A stretch of DNA of 16,236 nt from an uncultured Oscillospiraceae bacterium (GCA_934591845.1 CAKTPO010000031.1:1-16236), one strand, 5' to 3'; numbered from the stretch's first letter, positions 7,492-15,789 are shown. The notes: generated by a model from the sequence alone, not told the origin. Numbers and translations: made by a program.

Positions 7492-8868
7492 TCATTCCGG
7501 GGTTCCGGCGAACAGGGGCTTGACCTTCTGCCGGTACAGTTTGGCAAAGAGCAGGGCCGTGACCAGGGCGGAGGCAACTTCCGCCACGGGGTAGGACCAC
7601 CACACGGCGTTTACATCCCCCGTCAGGCTCAGCAGATACGCCACCGGCAGCAGCACCAGCAGCTGGCGGCACAAAGAGACAATGGTTGAATAAATGCCGT
7701 TGCCCAGGGCCTGGAAAGAGGCACTGAGGGCAATGCACACCGCCGCCACCGGGAAAGGCAGACTCAGGATGCGCAACGCCCGGACACCGATGGCCATAAA
7801 GTCCTCTGTGGGATTGAACAAATCCAGAAGCTTATCCGGGAACAGCTGGAAAATGGTCAGACCCACCAGCATGATGCACACCGCCACGGCGGTGGCCAGT
7901 TTCAGGGTGTGGACAATGCGCTTGGGCTTCCTGGCACCGTAGTTGTAGGCGATAATGGAAATGGTGGCGTTGTTGATGCCAAACAGGGGCATAAAGAACA
8001 GGCTTTGAAGCTTAAAGTAGATGCCAAACACGCCGGTGGCCGTCTCATGGAAGCCTTGCAAAATCTGGTTCATGCCGAAATTCATCACGGAGCCGATGCC
8101 GTTCATGATCACACTGGGAATGCCCACCGTGAGAATGGGGGAGATGATTTTCCAGTTGGGCTTCATATACTTGAATCCCAGCTGCACATCGGGATTGTGC
8201 CGGATGTTCATATAAATACCCAGCACCGCCGCCACGCACTGGCCAATGACTGTGGCCACCGCCGCACCGGCCACGCCCATTTTGGGCATACCCCAGCGGC
8301 CGTGGATAAACACCGGGTCAAGGATGATGTTCAAAATGGCACCGGTGGCCTGGAGGATCATGGTCTGGGTGGCCCGGCCAGTGGCCTGCAGCAGCCGCTC
8401 GCAGAGGACCTGGATAAAGACTCCTACGGTAAACAGGCAGCAAATGCTGGTATAGGCAATGCCGCCCTCCACCGTCTCCTGAACGCTGGACTGCATTTCA
8501 TAGTAGGGCCGTACCCCAAAAAAGCCAAAGAGCATAAACATGGCGGTGCAAATGAGCATCAGGAAAAATCCCTGACCCGCCGCCCAGTTGGCACTCTCCT
8601 GATCTTTCCGCCCCAGGCTCTGGGACAAAAAGGCATTGACACCCACGCCTACGCCTACCGCAAAGCCGATCTGCATATTCTGCACCGGAAAAGCCAGGGA
8701 CAGCGCCGTCACCGCACTCTCCGACACCTGGGACACATAAATGCTGTCTACAATATTATAGAGTGCCTGCACCAGCATGGAAATGATCATGGGCAGCGCC
8801 ATATTCACCAACAACCGCCCCACGGGCATCACGCCCATTTTATTCTCCTGTAACGTTTCTCCCTGCAT
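7492..8868 (-). CDS. MATE family efflux transporter (upstream copy)
   Basis: The protein is 458 residues with twelve predicted helices. Landmarks are PMIISMLVQALYNIVDSIYV in helix 1, SLAFPVQNMQIGFAVGVGVG, LNIILDPVFIHGRWG, and GINNATISIIAYNYGARKPK in the second half. Two starts each carry a ribosome site: ATG 8868 (AGGAG about 7 nt upstream) and ATG 8838 (CAGGAG 6 nt upstream), giving 458 or 448 residues. I favour 8868 because related pumps begin with a similar NKMGVMPV-containing segment just before helix 1, but internal initiation at 8838 is possible. The gene leads an operon with the second MATE gene and the 33-codon gene. The two pumps differ clearly in sequence, so this is not a fresh duplication. 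The substrate is unknown. Confidence 0.92.
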   Translation of the reverse strand: MQGETLQENKMGVMPVGRLLVNMALPMIISMLVQALYNIVDSIYVSQVSESAVTALSLAFPVQNMQIGFAVGVGVGVNAFLSQSLGRKDQESANWAAGQGFFLMLICTAMFMLFGFFGVRPYYEMQSSVQETVEGGIAYTSICCLFTVGVFIQVLCERLLQATGRATQTMILQATGAILNIILDPVFIHGRWGMPKMGVAGAAVATVIGQCVAAVLGIYMNIRHNPDVQLGFKYMKPNWKIISPILTVGIPSVIMNGIGSVMNFGMNQILQGFHETATGVFGIYFKLQSLFFMPLFGINNATISIIAYNYGARKPKRIVHTLKLATAVAVCIMLVGLTIFQLFPDKLLDLFNPTEDFMAIGVRALRILSLPFPVAAVCIALSASFQALGNGIYSTIVSLCRQLLVLLPVAYLLSLTGDVNAVWWSYPVAEVASALVTALLFAKLYRQKVKPLFAGTPE

Positions 8869-8918
8869 GAAAAATCTCCTTCCGTCCGTCTATTTCAATT
8901 ACATACAAAAACCGGTAT

Positions 8919-8947
8919 ATTATAACGTAAAACACCGTAAAAAGCAA
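8919..8947 (-). promoter_or_regulatory. Promoter of the MATE operon
   Basis: On the minus strand, TTGCTT (8942-8947), a 17-bp spacer and a perfect TATAAT (8919-8924) lie about 50 nt upstream of the first MATE start. No regulator gene or clear operator palindrome is visible beside it. Confidence 0.7.
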
Positions 8948-9060
8948 GAGGCGATGTAAAAATTGACAATTCTTTTCAGTTGACAGTTGACAGTTATTGG
9001 GACAACCAACGTTGTTCTTTTCTATACGTCCGTTAAAGTATGTAGGGAACGGCCCAGGGA

Positions 9061-9124
9061 AGCTCCAAAAAAACCTTCCCCGCCGGGGAAGGGGGACCGC
9101 CCGCAGGCGGTGGATGAGGGGCGG
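9061..9124. repeat. Double-hairpin intergenic repeat (CTTCCCC...GATGAGGGG type)
   Basis: CCTTCCCC/GGGGAAGG (9074-9092, 3-nt loop) is followed by ACCGCC/GGCGGT (9096-9111) and then GGATGAGGGG. Two consecutive hairpins closed by the GATGAGGGG tail are typical of dispersed palindromic repeats of gut clostridia, as I recall them. It seems to interrupt a truncated copy of the GTAGGGAACGGCC repeat that begins at 9042. Confidence 0.55.
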
Positions 9125-9142
9125 TACGGCGTTAAACATTGT

Positions 9143-9427
9143 AGGAACAATGGGCGCAGAGGTAGACATACCGAGTCTCACCGTAGGGAACGGCCTATGT
9201 GCCGTTCCGCCACGTGGCAATTATAACCTGTGTAAACAAAACGGAACCACCCCCCGACATGTCATTCCGAGCGTAGTGAAACGGAGTCGAGGAATCCACC
9301 CAAGTGGCAGATTTTACCTTGTGTTGGTACTTTTCTGCCACGTAGAAGATTCCTCCACTCCGCTTGCGCTACGGTCGGAATGACATATGGGGGAACGTGT
9401 CTGGTTTTTATCGGGAACTGGTTCCGT
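9143..9427. repeat. Direct repeat unit, copy 1
   Basis: It begins AGGAACAATGGGCGCAGAGG and ends near GGTTCCGTCC. It is aligned base by base with 9535-9818: the same order of an AGGAACAATGGG block, a GTAGGGAACGGCC hairpin, an ACCACCCCCCGA block, a 128-bp long-palindrome element and a GGACGTGTCTGGTTTTTATCGG-like tail (here GGAACGTGTCTGG). The flanks and the interior of the palindrome differ between copies. No coding frame here shows protein-like features. Confidence 0.75.
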
Positions 9428-9468
9428 CCTTAAACGTGCGGAACGGCACATAGGCCGTTCCCTACGGT
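9180..9468. mobile_element. Composite non-coding element bounded by 31-bp perfect inverted repeats
   Basis: Bases 9180-9210 (ACCGTAGGGAACGGCCTATG and onward) are the exact reverse complement of 9438-9468. Each arm is itself a hairpin (GGAACGGC/GCCGTTCC, 8 bp, 6-nt loop). Between them sits a second, long palindrome (9259-9386). There is no transposase, so if mobile it would be a MITE-like passenger. No target-site duplication could be identified with confidence. Confidence 0.5.
9259..9386. repeat. Long imperfect palindrome with TGTCATTCCGA ends, copy 1
   Basis: The ends ATGTCATTCCGA and TCGGAATGACAT are perfect 12-bp inverted repeats. Inside, GAGTCGAGGAATC faces GATTCCTCCACTC and AAGTGGCAG faces CTGCCACGT, so the whole 128 bp can fold end to end. 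It has no coding capacity. Confidence 0.7.
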
Positions 9469-9534
9469 TTCGCTAGTTGGAATACTTTTCAACCGACGGA
9501 TTCTAAGGACGGGCGCTAATACGTTGTATGTTAT

Positions 9535-9818
9535 AGGAACAATGGGTGCAGAGGTAGTCATGCCGAGTCTCACTGTAGGGAACGGCCTATGTGCCGTTCC
9601 GCTGCGTTGCGAATACAACCCCTGCGGATAAAACGAAACCACCCCCCGATTCTGTCATTCCGAGCGAACGCAGTGAGTCGAGGAATCTTCCCAAGTGGCC
9701 TGTTTTATCTTGTGGTGGTTCTTCATCCCACGTGGTGGATTCCTCCACTCCGCTTGCGCTACGGTCGGAATGACATAACGGTGGGACGTGTCTGGTTTTT
9801 ATCGGCAACGGTTCCGTT
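9535..9818. repeat. Direct repeat unit, copy 2
   Basis: This is the second copy of the unit described at 9143-9427, in the same orientation. It includes the GTAGGGAACGGCC hairpin at 9575-9600 but lacks the right-hand 31-bp inverted repeat that closes copy 1. Several substitutions separate the copies, so the duplication is not recent. Confidence 0.75.
9653..9775. repeat. Long imperfect palindrome with TGTCATTCCGA ends, copy 2
   Basis: It has the same 11-bp terminal inverted repeats as copy 1 (TGTCATTCCGA/TCGGAATGACA) and the same right arm CCACTCCGCTTGCGCTACGG. The apical part has diverged, but paired changes (CCAAGTGG, CCACGTGG) keep it able to fold. Confidence 0.7.
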
Positions 9819-9829
9819 TCTATAAAGTT

Positions 9830-9860
9830 GACCGTTCCGGCAAATTTCACCGGAACGGTC
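9830..9860 (-). terminator. Hairpin ending the sugar-acid operon
   Basis: GACCGTTCCGG (9830-9840) and CCGGAACGGTC (9850-9860) form an 11-bp perfect stem with a 9-nt loop, 7 nt after the kdgK stop codon on the minus strand. The following T-rich stretch (AACTTTAT) is weak. The stem shares the CCGTTCC core of the neighbouring repeats and may be derived from one. Confidence 0.5.
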
Positions 9861-9867
9861 TTGCTTT

Positions 9868-10896
9868 TTATCTCTGAATTCTGCCAGAGCCGTCGCCACC
9901 GGCCAGTTTTTCTACTTCGGGAACGGTGACCATATTGTAGTCCCCCTCGATGGAGTGCTTCAACGCAGATGCTGCCACGGCGAACTCTACCGCCGCCTGG
10001 GTGTCCTTACCGTTCATCAGAGAGTAGATCAGACCGCCGCCAAAGCTGTCACCGCCGCCTACCCGGTCGATGATGTGCAGGTCGTACTTCTTGGAGAAGC
10101 AGTACTCATCCTTTGCTGCGTTATACAGCATGGCAGACCAGCCGTTGTCAAAGGCAGAGTGGCTTTCCCGCAGGGTGATGGCTACCATCTGGAAGCCGAA
10201 CTTGTCTGCCAGTTGCTTGGCAACAGACTTGTAGCCCTCATGGTTCAGACTGCCGCCGTAGATGTCCGTGGCTTCCGCTTCAATGCCGAAAACATCCTTG
10301 GCATCTTCCTCGTTGGAGATGCACACGTCTACGTACTGGCACAGGTCGGTCATGGCCTCCCGGGCCTGTTCCCGGGTCCAGAGCTTGCCCCTGTAGTTGA
10401 GGTCACAGGAAATTTTGCAGCCATGGGCCTTGGCAGCCTTACAGGCCTGACGGCAAATCTCCACCACGTTTTCCCCAAGGGCTGGGGTAATGCCGGTAAA
10501 GTGGAACCATTCGGCCCCCTCAAAAATGGAATCCCAGTCAAAATCCTCCGGCTGGGCCTCCTGGATGGCAGAATGCGCCCGGTCGTAGATGCAGACGGAA
10601 CCCCGCTGGGAAGCCCCCTTTTCGTTGAAGTAAATGCCCACCCGGTCGCCGCCACGGACGATTTTGGAGGTATCCACGCCGTAGCGGCGCAGGCTGTTCA
10701 CCGCCGCCTGACCGATGGCGTGGGCGGGCAGCTTGGTGACGAAAGCCGCATCCATACCGTAATTTGCCAGGGACACGGCCACATTGGCTTCGCCGCCGCC
10801 GAAGGTGAATTCCACATGGTCGCACTGGACGAAACGTTCGTAGTTATAGGGCTGCAGCCGCAGCATCAGCTCACCGAAAGTAACGATTTTAGCCAT
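9868..10896 (-). CDS. kdgK: 2-keto-3-deoxygluconate kinase (PfkB family)
   Basis: The protein is 342 residues and starts at ATG 10896 with an AAGGA-type site upstream. It phosphorylates 2-keto-3-deoxygluconate to KDPG using ATP in the cytosol. PfkB/ribokinase landmarks are FGELMLRLQP at the N-terminus, the substrate-side signature FGGGEANVAVSLANYG (32-47), and the C-terminal anion-hole/catalytic signature DRVGGGDSFGGGL (277-289) with catalytic Asp 283. The usual DTxGAGD motif reads DRVGGGD here, a variant seen in KDG kinases. A long insert at about 190-240 (ATDIYGGSLNHEGYKSVAKQ) is larger than in ribokinase. It is the last gene of the operon, 18 nt after the KDPG aldolase, which uses its product. 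Another sugar-kinase specificity is possible, but the neighbours make KDG kinase the best call. Confidence 0.88.
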   Translation of the reverse strand: MAKIVTFGELMLRLQPYNYERFVQCDHVEFTFGGGEANVAVSLANYGMDAAFVTKLPAHAIGQAAVNSLRRYGVDTSKIVRGGDRVGIYFNEKGASQRGSVCIYDRAHSAIQEAQPEDFDWDSIFEGAEWFHFTGITPALGENVVEICRQACKAAKAHGCKISCDLNYRGKLWTREQAREAMTDLCQYVDVCISNEEDAKDVFGIEAEATDIYGGSLNHEGYKSVAKQLADKFGFQMVAITLRESHSAFDNGWSAMLYNAAKDEYCFSKKYDLHIIDRVGGGDSFGGGLIYSLMNGKDTQAAVEFAVAASALKHSIEGDYNMVTVPEVEKLAGGDGSGRIQR

Positions 10897-10914
10897 TTTT
10901 ATTCCATCCTTTCC

Positions 10915-11544
10915 TTATTGACCCTGGGCAGCACTGCGGGCTTCCCGGCACAAATCCGTGATTTTCTCAAAGTTTCCGGACTGGATCTCCCCCTTGGGGC
11001 AGACCCAGCTGCCGCCTACGGCAAAGATGAAGGGTGCATCCACATACTCTTTAATGTTGCCGGTGTTCACACCGCCGGTGGGCAGGAACTTGATGCCCAC
11101 AAAGGGTGCGGACAGATTCTTCATGGCGTTCAGGCCCCCATACACATTGGCGGGGAAGAACTTGACTACTTTCAGGCCCCGGTTTACCGCCATGGTGATT
11201 TCCGTAGGCGTTACGCAGCCAGGGGTCACAGCAACGCCGTTTTCCAGGCACCAGTCCACCACCCCGGCATCAAAGCCGGGAGAGACGATGAATTTGGCAC
11301 CCATGGAGACTGCCAGCTTGGCTTGCTCCACATTCAGCACCGTACCGGCACCTACCAGCATATCCGGGCAGCTGTCCGCCACTGCCTGGATGCACTGGGC
11401 GGCGCAGGGGGTGCGGAACGTGATCTCCATGGTGTCCACGCCGCCCGCCAGCAGGGCCTGGGCCGTGGGGACTGCCTTTTCCACCTCATCCAGTACAACC
11501 ACCGGTACCACAATGGACCGGGCCAGTCTTTCCATTACTTCCAT
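10915..11544 (-). CDS. eda: KDPG aldolase (2-keto-3-deoxy-6-phosphogluconate aldolase)
   Basis: The protein is 209 residues, the normal length for this class I aldolase. It splits KDPG to pyruvate and glyceraldehyde-3-phosphate in the cytosol. The TIM-barrel landmarks are all present: catalytic Glu 40 and Arg 44 in MEITFRT, GAGTVL (65-70), the SPGFD loop (88-92), TPGCVTPTE (107-115), Schiff-base Lys 128 in VVKFFPA, and the phosphate loop PTGGV. The start at ATG 11544 has GGAGG 8 nt upstream; an in-frame ATG three codons later is less well placed. It lies between the GntP permease (35 nt upstream) and kdgK (18 nt downstream). Some family members also act on the galactose epimer (KDPGal) or on 4-hydroxy-2-oxoglutarate, which sequence alone cannot exclude. 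Confidence 0.93.
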   Translation of the reverse strand: MEVMERLARSIVVPVVVLDEVEKAVPTAQALLAGGVDTMEITFRTPCAAQCIQAVADSCPDMLVGAGTVLNVEQAKLAVSMGAKFIVSPGFDAGVVDWCLENGVAVTPGCVTPTEITMAVNRGLKVVKFFPANVYGGLNAMKNLSAPFVGIKFLPTGGVNTGNIKEYVDAPFIFAVGGSWVCPKGEIQSGNFEKITDLCREARSAAQGQ

Positions 11545-11579
11545 GATGATTTCCTCCTTTATTTTTGTTCTTCAGCCCA

Positions 11580-12935
11580 TCAGGCGAAGAAAGAGATGAT
11601 CAGCGCAACCAGGAAACCGGTGGTACCCACTAGGGTCTCCATGACCGTCCAGGTTTTAAGAGTGGTCTTTTCGTCCAGGCCCACCAGGCTTTTTACCAGC
11701 CAGAAGCCGGAATCGTTAAAGTGGGAGCATACGGTGGAGCCTCCTGCAATGGCGGCAGTGACACAGGCCAGGTACAGAGGACTCAGTGCCTCTATCCCAG
11801 GCATGGCGGCAATGATTCCTGCGGCCATGGTCATGGCCACCGTGGAGGAGCCTACGGAAATACGCACCAGTGCGGCCACAATGAACGCAACCAGTACCAG
11901 GGGCAGACTGGCGGTGGCCACGGCGTTGCCGATCACATCACCCAGGCCGGAATTCTGGAGCATATACCGCAGCACGCCGCCGCAGGCAGTCACCAGCAAA
12001 ATCAGGCCGGTGGGCTCCAAAGATTTGGTCATAATTTTTTCCAACTGCTCCATGGAATAGCCGTGGCGTGTACCCAGCAGGAACATGGCGGCAATGGTTG
12101 CCAGCAGCAGTGCCATAAAGGGTTCTCCCAGGAACGCCAGCACCGGCTGCACACCGGAAAGGGCCGGAACAACTTTGGCAACGGAATTGGCAATGATCAG
12201 AACCAGGGGGATGAGGATAATGCCCACGATGGTGCCAAACTTGGGCAGCTTGCTTTCGTCAATGTCTTCCTGCTGGGCAAGATAGTCGGGGACGGAGATC
12301 TGGAACTTTTTCCCGCAGATGCTGCCCCAGATGGGGCCAGCCACGATCATGGCGAAGATGCCGCAGAACACGCCAATGAGAATGACCCAACCCAGGTCTA
12401 CCCCCAGCATGGTCGCCACCAGCACCGGGCCGGGCGTGGGGGGAATAAAGGCATGGCCTACCGCAAGACCTGCCAGCAGCGGGATCACATAGTACAGAAC
12501 AGACCGCCCGGTGCGCTTGGCCAGAGAGAAGGCCAGAGGAATCAGGATGATCAGGCCCGCATCGAAAAATACAGGCATGGCGATGACCAGGCCGGTAATG
12601 CCCAAGGCCCAGGCGGCTTTTTCATCTCCGAATTTCCGAACCAGCACCAGGGCCAGGGTCTGGGCACCGCCGGATTCTTCCAGGATGGCACCGAACATGG
12701 AGCCAAGACCTACCAGCAGGGCAATGCCCCGCAGAGTCGTACCAATGCCCTCGTTTACGGATGCCACAATGTCCGCCAGGGGCATCCCCGCCATCAGGCC
12801 GATGGCCACAGCGCCCACCAGAATGGAAACCATGGCGTGAACCTTAAACTTTATGATCAGAACCAACAATAAAACAAGACCTGCTACAGCAGCAAATACC
12901 AGCCGTGCCGCCTCGGGGTTAAAAACTGCCAACAT
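11580..12935 (-). CDS. GntP-family gluconate/sugar-acid permease
   Basis: The protein is 451 residues and very hydrophobic, with about 12-14 membrane segments. It imports an aldonate such as gluconate by proton symport. GntP-family landmarks are KFKVHAMVSILVGAVAIGLM near the N-terminus, GIGTTLRGIALLVGLGSMFG, the conserved IPPTPGPVLVATMLGVDLG loop, RISVGSSTVAMTMAAGI, and the C-terminal VCSHFNDSGFWLVKSLVGLD. The family includes gluconate, idonate, fructuronate and glycerate carriers, so the exact substrate rests on the neighbouring dehydratase and kinase. The start is ATG 12935 with GGAGG about 7 nt upstream. It lies 25 nt after the dehydratase and 35 nt before the aldolase, within one operon. 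Confidence 0.93.
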   Translation of the reverse strand: MLAVFNPEAARLVFAAVAGLVLLLVLIIKFKVHAMVSILVGAVAIGLMAGMPLADIVASVNEGIGTTLRGIALLVGLGSMFGAILEESGGAQTLALVLVRKFGDEKAAWALGITGLVIAMPVFFDAGLIILIPLAFSLAKRTGRSVLYYVIPLLAGLAVGHAFIPPTPGPVLVATMLGVDLGWVILIGVFCGIFAMIVAGPIWGSICGKKFQISVPDYLAQQEDIDESKLPKFGTIVGIILIPLVLIIANSVAKVVPALSGVQPVLAFLGEPFMALLLATIAAMFLLGTRHGYSMEQLEKIMTKSLEPTGLILLVTACGGVLRYMLQNSGLGDVIGNAVATASLPLVLVAFIVAALVRISVGSSTVAMTMAAGIIAAMPGIEALSPLYLACVTAAIAGGSTVCSHFNDSGFWLVKSLVGLDEKTTLKTWTVMETLVGTTGFLVALIISFFA

Positions 12936-12960
12936 ATTTGATCCTCCCTATTTGATCTTT

Positions 12961-14748
12961 TTATTCCATATATGCGCCCTTCATGGGGCTGACTGCGTGC
13001 TGAGAATAGAGCTTCAACAGGCCCGTGGTATACCGGGGGGCCTTGGGTGTCCAGTTTTTCCGGCGCTGGGCAAGAATTTCTTCCATCTCCTCTTGGGATT
13101 TTTCCACACCCTGAACGCCTACAATGGCAAGGCGCCGGTTGGGAATGTCAATGTTGATCAAATCTCCTTCTTCTACCAGGGCGATGGGGCCGCCTGCTGC
13201 CGCTTCCGGGCTGACATGGCCGATCACCGGGCCCCGGCTGGCACCGGAGAACCGTCCGTCCGTGATGAGGGCCACGCTGGAAGCGAGCTTTGGGTCGGCA
13301 CAAATGGCCTCGCCGGTGTAGAACATCTCCGGCATGCCGCTGCCCCGGGGGCCTTCGTAGCGAATAAAGATGGCATCTCCGGGCTTGACCTTTCCGTGAA
13401 GCACCGCATGGATGCAGGCTTCCTCGCTGTCAAAGGGCTTTGCCCGCAGGGTGGCCTGGAACATGGTTTTGGGACAGGCGGTGTGCTTGATGACACAGCC
13501 CTCCGGGGCCAGGTTGCCTTTGAGAATGGCAATGCTGCCGTCGGTGCCCTTGGCATTGTCAAAGCTGTGGATAATGTCTTCCCGGGTCACTTTCCGGGAA
13601 AGACCTTGGGCTTTTTCTGCCAGAATGGCATCACAGTGTGCATAGAAGCCGCTGTTTTTGAGATCTTCCAGATTCTCCCCCAGGGTCTTACCGGTAACGG
13701 TCATCACATCCAGGTGGAGCATGGACTTGATCTCCTCCATCACCCGGGGGACACCACCGGCATAGTAGAAGTATTGGGCGGGCCAGTCACCGGAGGGGCG
13801 GATGTTCAGCAGATAGTGGGCACCCCGGTGCATCCGGTCAAAGGTATCCGCATCGATTTCAATGCCGAACTCATGGGCAATGGCGGGCAGGTGCATGGTG
13901 GCGTTGGTGGAGCCGGAAATGGCCGCATGGACCATAATGGCGTTTTCAAAGCTTTCCTTGGTCACAATGTCCTTGGCCCGGATGCCCTTGCGTACCAGCT
14001 CCATGAGCTGCTGGCCCGCGTCATAGGCGGCCTGTTTCAGCTCCGGGGCCGTTGCGGGCATCAGGGCAGTGCCGGGAAGCATCAGGCCCAGGGCCTCAGC
14101 CATGATCTGCATGGTAGAGGCGGTACCCATAAAGGAACAGGCACCGCAGCTGGGACAGGCATGGTGCTTGTAGTAGTCCAGCTGACTGTTGGGGATCACG
14201 CCGGTTTTCTCCCAGGCATCGAACTTGCCGATCTGCTCCAGGGTCAGCAGCTCGTTGATGGCACAGGCCGGGTCTTCCACCACATAGTCCTTGGGCAGAG
14301 TGTGGGCCTCCATAACGCCGCCTGTGACCACAATGGCACTCATGTCTTTCAGCCGCCCGATGCTCATGAGCATCGCCGGTACAGACTTGTCACAGCTGGC
14401 AATGAACACGCCGCCGTCATACACGCTGGCATTGGCCTGGGCCTCCACCAGGTTGACAATGGCATCCCGATGGGGCAGGGAATAATTGATGCCGTCATGG
14501 CCCTGGGCAATGCCGTCGCACATGTCTGTGGCGAAGTACCGGGCGGCCTTGCCGCCGTTGTCCCGGACGGCCTGCACCGCCTGTTCCACAAACCCGTTCA
14601 GATGGGCACTGCCCGGATGGCTGTCACCGAAGGTGCTCTCCACCAGGATCTGAGGCTTGGAGAGGTCCTCCACCGTCCAGCCCATGCCCATTTTCAGCGG
14701 GTCATTTTCCGGAGCCAATGTGCGGACTTCTTGGGAACGTAATTGCAT
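12961..14748 (-). CDS. IlvD/Edd-family sugar-acid dehydratase (probable gluconate dehydratase)
   Basis: The protein is 595 residues. The family dehydrates dihydroxy acids using an Fe-S cluster and Mg2+. Likely cluster ligands are Cys 77 (TDMCDG), Cys 119 (SCDKS) and Cys 204 (GACSFMGTA). Lys 121 fits the carbamylated metal-bridging Lys, and [20 protein letters not shown] carries the catalytic Ser. The start is ATG 14748 with GGAGG 7 nt upstream. It could be dihydroxy-acid dehydratase (IlvD), 6-phosphogluconate dehydratase (Edd) or an unphosphorylated aldonate dehydratase. A KDG kinase in the same operon is needed only if the product is unphosphorylated KDG, so I favour gluconate (or another C6 aldonate) dehydratase. 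There are no branched-chain amino-acid genes nearby. This is the first gene of the operon, with its own promoter. Confidence 0.85.
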   Translation of the reverse strand: MQLRSQEVRTLAPENDPLKMGMGWTVEDLSKPQILVESTFGDSHPGSAHLNGFVEQAVQAVRDNGGKAARYFATDMCDGIAQGHDGINYSLPHRDAIVNLVEAQANASVYDGGVFIASCDKSVPAMLMSIGRLKDMSAIVVTGGVMEAHTLPKDYVVEDPACAINELLTLEQIGKFDAWEKTGVIPNSQLDYYKHHACPSCGACSFMGTASTMQIMAEALGLMLPGTALMPATAPELKQAAYDAGQQLMELVRKGIRAKDIVTKESFENAIMVHAAISGSTNATMHLPAIAHEFGIEIDADTFDRMHRGAHYLLNIRPSGDWPAQYFYYAGGVPRVMEEIKSMLHLDVMTVTGKTLGENLEDLKNSGFYAHCDAILAEKAQGLSRKVTREDIIHSFDNAKGTDGSIAILKGNLAPEGCVIKHTACPKTMFQATLRAKPFDSEEACIHAVLHGKVKPGDAIFIRYEGPRGSGMPEMFYTGEAICADPKLASSVALITDGRFSGASRGPVIGHVSPEAAAGGPIALVEEGDLINIDIPNRRLAIVGVQGVEKSQEEMEEILAQRRKNWTPKAPRYTTGLLKLYSQHAVSPMKGAYME

Positions 14749-14806
14749 TTTACTACCTCCTAAAAATTATTTTCTTGACGTTTTCCATCAGTCATCTTAT
14801 GGCTAT

Positions 14807-14835
14807 ATTATAATTCCTTAAAATATGCATTGCAA
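14807..14835 (-). promoter_or_regulatory. Promoter of the sugar-acid operon
   Basis: On the minus strand, TTGCAA (14830-14835), a 17-bp spacer and TATAAT (14807-14812) are followed by a leader of about 50 nt and GGAGG. The -35 box lies in TTGCAATGCA, which shares nine bases (in the opposite orientation) with the -35 region of the regulator gene. No riboswitch is visible in the short leader. From 14836 to 14983 I see nothing else. Confidence 0.72.
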
Positions 14836-14983
14836 GTTATCCCCACCCGTTTCTACTTTATGTTCAAAACTTTCTGTTCTCTTGTAGCATTATCACCAAT
14901 TTGAAGCCCTTTTTCACCCGGAATCCAATTCCCGGAGGACCCATTGAGAAGTTCTGCAAGTAAAGTTGTCTGATGACTTTCGC

Positions 14984-15020
14984 AAAAAAGAACCCTGCCC
15001 GGAAAAATCCCGGACAGGGC
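14984..15020 (-). terminator. Terminator of the GntR-family regulator gene
   Basis: On the minus strand, CCCTGTCCGG and CCGGGCAGGG pair across a 6-7 nt loop, with a U-G wobble that would be a mismatch on the plus strand, and are followed by TTCTTTTTT. It starts 7 nt after the regulator's stop codon and separates the regulator transcript from the operon downstream. Confidence 0.85.
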
Positions 15021-15026
15021 TTTCTT

Positions 15027-15755
15027 TTATCGCTCAACAGCGGCGGTTTTTTCAGGATTTTCCGCATCATACACCTTTTTGATGTAGGTCCTGTTAAAGT
15101 TCAGGTGCATGACCATGGCAGACCTGGCCCCGATGGGGTCGTGGTTGGCAATGGCTTCCACGATCATCCGGTGGGTCATCATGGTTTCATCGATCAGTTT
15201 CTTGTGGGTCACATTTACAAACATCATTACCGCCGTATCAATAACGGGGATCAGCTGCCCCACCACCAGGTTTTTGCTGCTCTCGGCAATACAGGTGTGA
15301 AAGGCAATGTCATCTTCAATATACCGGTCTCCGTCATGGATCTTCTGCTCCACCCGCTCACACAACCGGCGCAGCCGCTCGATGTCCTCCTGGGTCGCAT
15401 TCCGGGCCGCCATTTCCGCAATGCCCGGTTCCAGCAGCAGACGAACATTCACAAGGTCCAGGGCCAAAGCGTTTTTATCCCGCACAGAGCGCAGTCCCAA
15501 AGGGTCGGACAGCCCCTTGGTGGTGGTCACCACATAGGTTCCCGAACCCCGGCGCACCTCCACGATCCCCTTGCTGGACAGCAGCTTCACCGCCTCCCGA
15601 ACGGTACTGCGGCCAACCCCAAACCGTTCCCCCAACTCAAACTCATTGGGCAGCTTGGCCCCCGGCTCAAAGGGGGTGTCGAGAATATAATGATAGATCT
15701 GATCCTCCACCTGCTCCGCCAGAAGCTTGCTTTTCAGATGTGAAAATTCGCTCAT
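15027..15755 (-). CDS. FadR-subfamily GntR transcriptional regulator
   Basis: The protein is 242 residues. I chose ATG 15755 (MSEFSHLKSKLL) because AGGTGGGG sits 6 nt upstream; an in-frame GTG at 15767 would add four residues but overlap that site. A winged helix-turn-helix occupies about 7-75 (LPNEFELGERFGVGRSTVRE, then VEVRRGSGTYV). An all-helical FCD ligand-binding domain follows (about 85-230), with Asp/His candidates for its metal site in DDIAFHTCIAES, MTHRMIVEAI and VMHLNFNR. FCD regulators of this type commonly repress sugar-acid operons and respond to an aldonate or a pathway intermediate. The gene lies 278 nt upstream of the dehydratase operon on the same strand, with its own promoter and terminator. 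Control of that operon is inferred from position and a shared promoter motif. Confidence 0.9.
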   Translation of the reverse strand: MSEFSHLKSKLLAEQVEDQIYHYILDTPFEPGAKLPNEFELGERFGVGRSTVREAVKLLSSKGIVEVRRGSGTYVVTTTKGLSDPLGLRSVRDKNALALDLVNVRLLLEPGIAEMAARNATQEDIERLRRLCERVEQKIHDGDRYIEDDIAFHTCIAESSKNLVVGQLIPVIDTAVMMFVNVTHKKLIDETMMTHRMIVEAIANHDPIGARSAMVMHLNFNRTYIKKVYDAENPEKTAAVER

Positions 15756-15789
15756 AATGGTCCCCACCTATGTCACTGATTCTGGGGAA

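Noticed and set aside
8960..9000. Possible promoter from TTGACAATTC and tandem AGTTGAC repeats
   Set aside because: No -10 at the right distance on either strand and no gene follows; it looks like a short direct repeat at the edge of the repeat region.
9143..9818. Small open frames within the intergenic repeats
   Set aside because: The frames occur on both strands of palindromes, share the same peptide in both copies only because the DNA is repeated, and have no ribosome sites.
9955..14742. Very long plus-strand open frames (about 700 and 630 codons) opposite kdgK/eda/gntP and the dehydratase
   Set aside because: They mirror the codon pattern of well-supported minus-strand genes, are full of His/Gly/Gln low-complexity sequence, lack ribosome sites and match no family.
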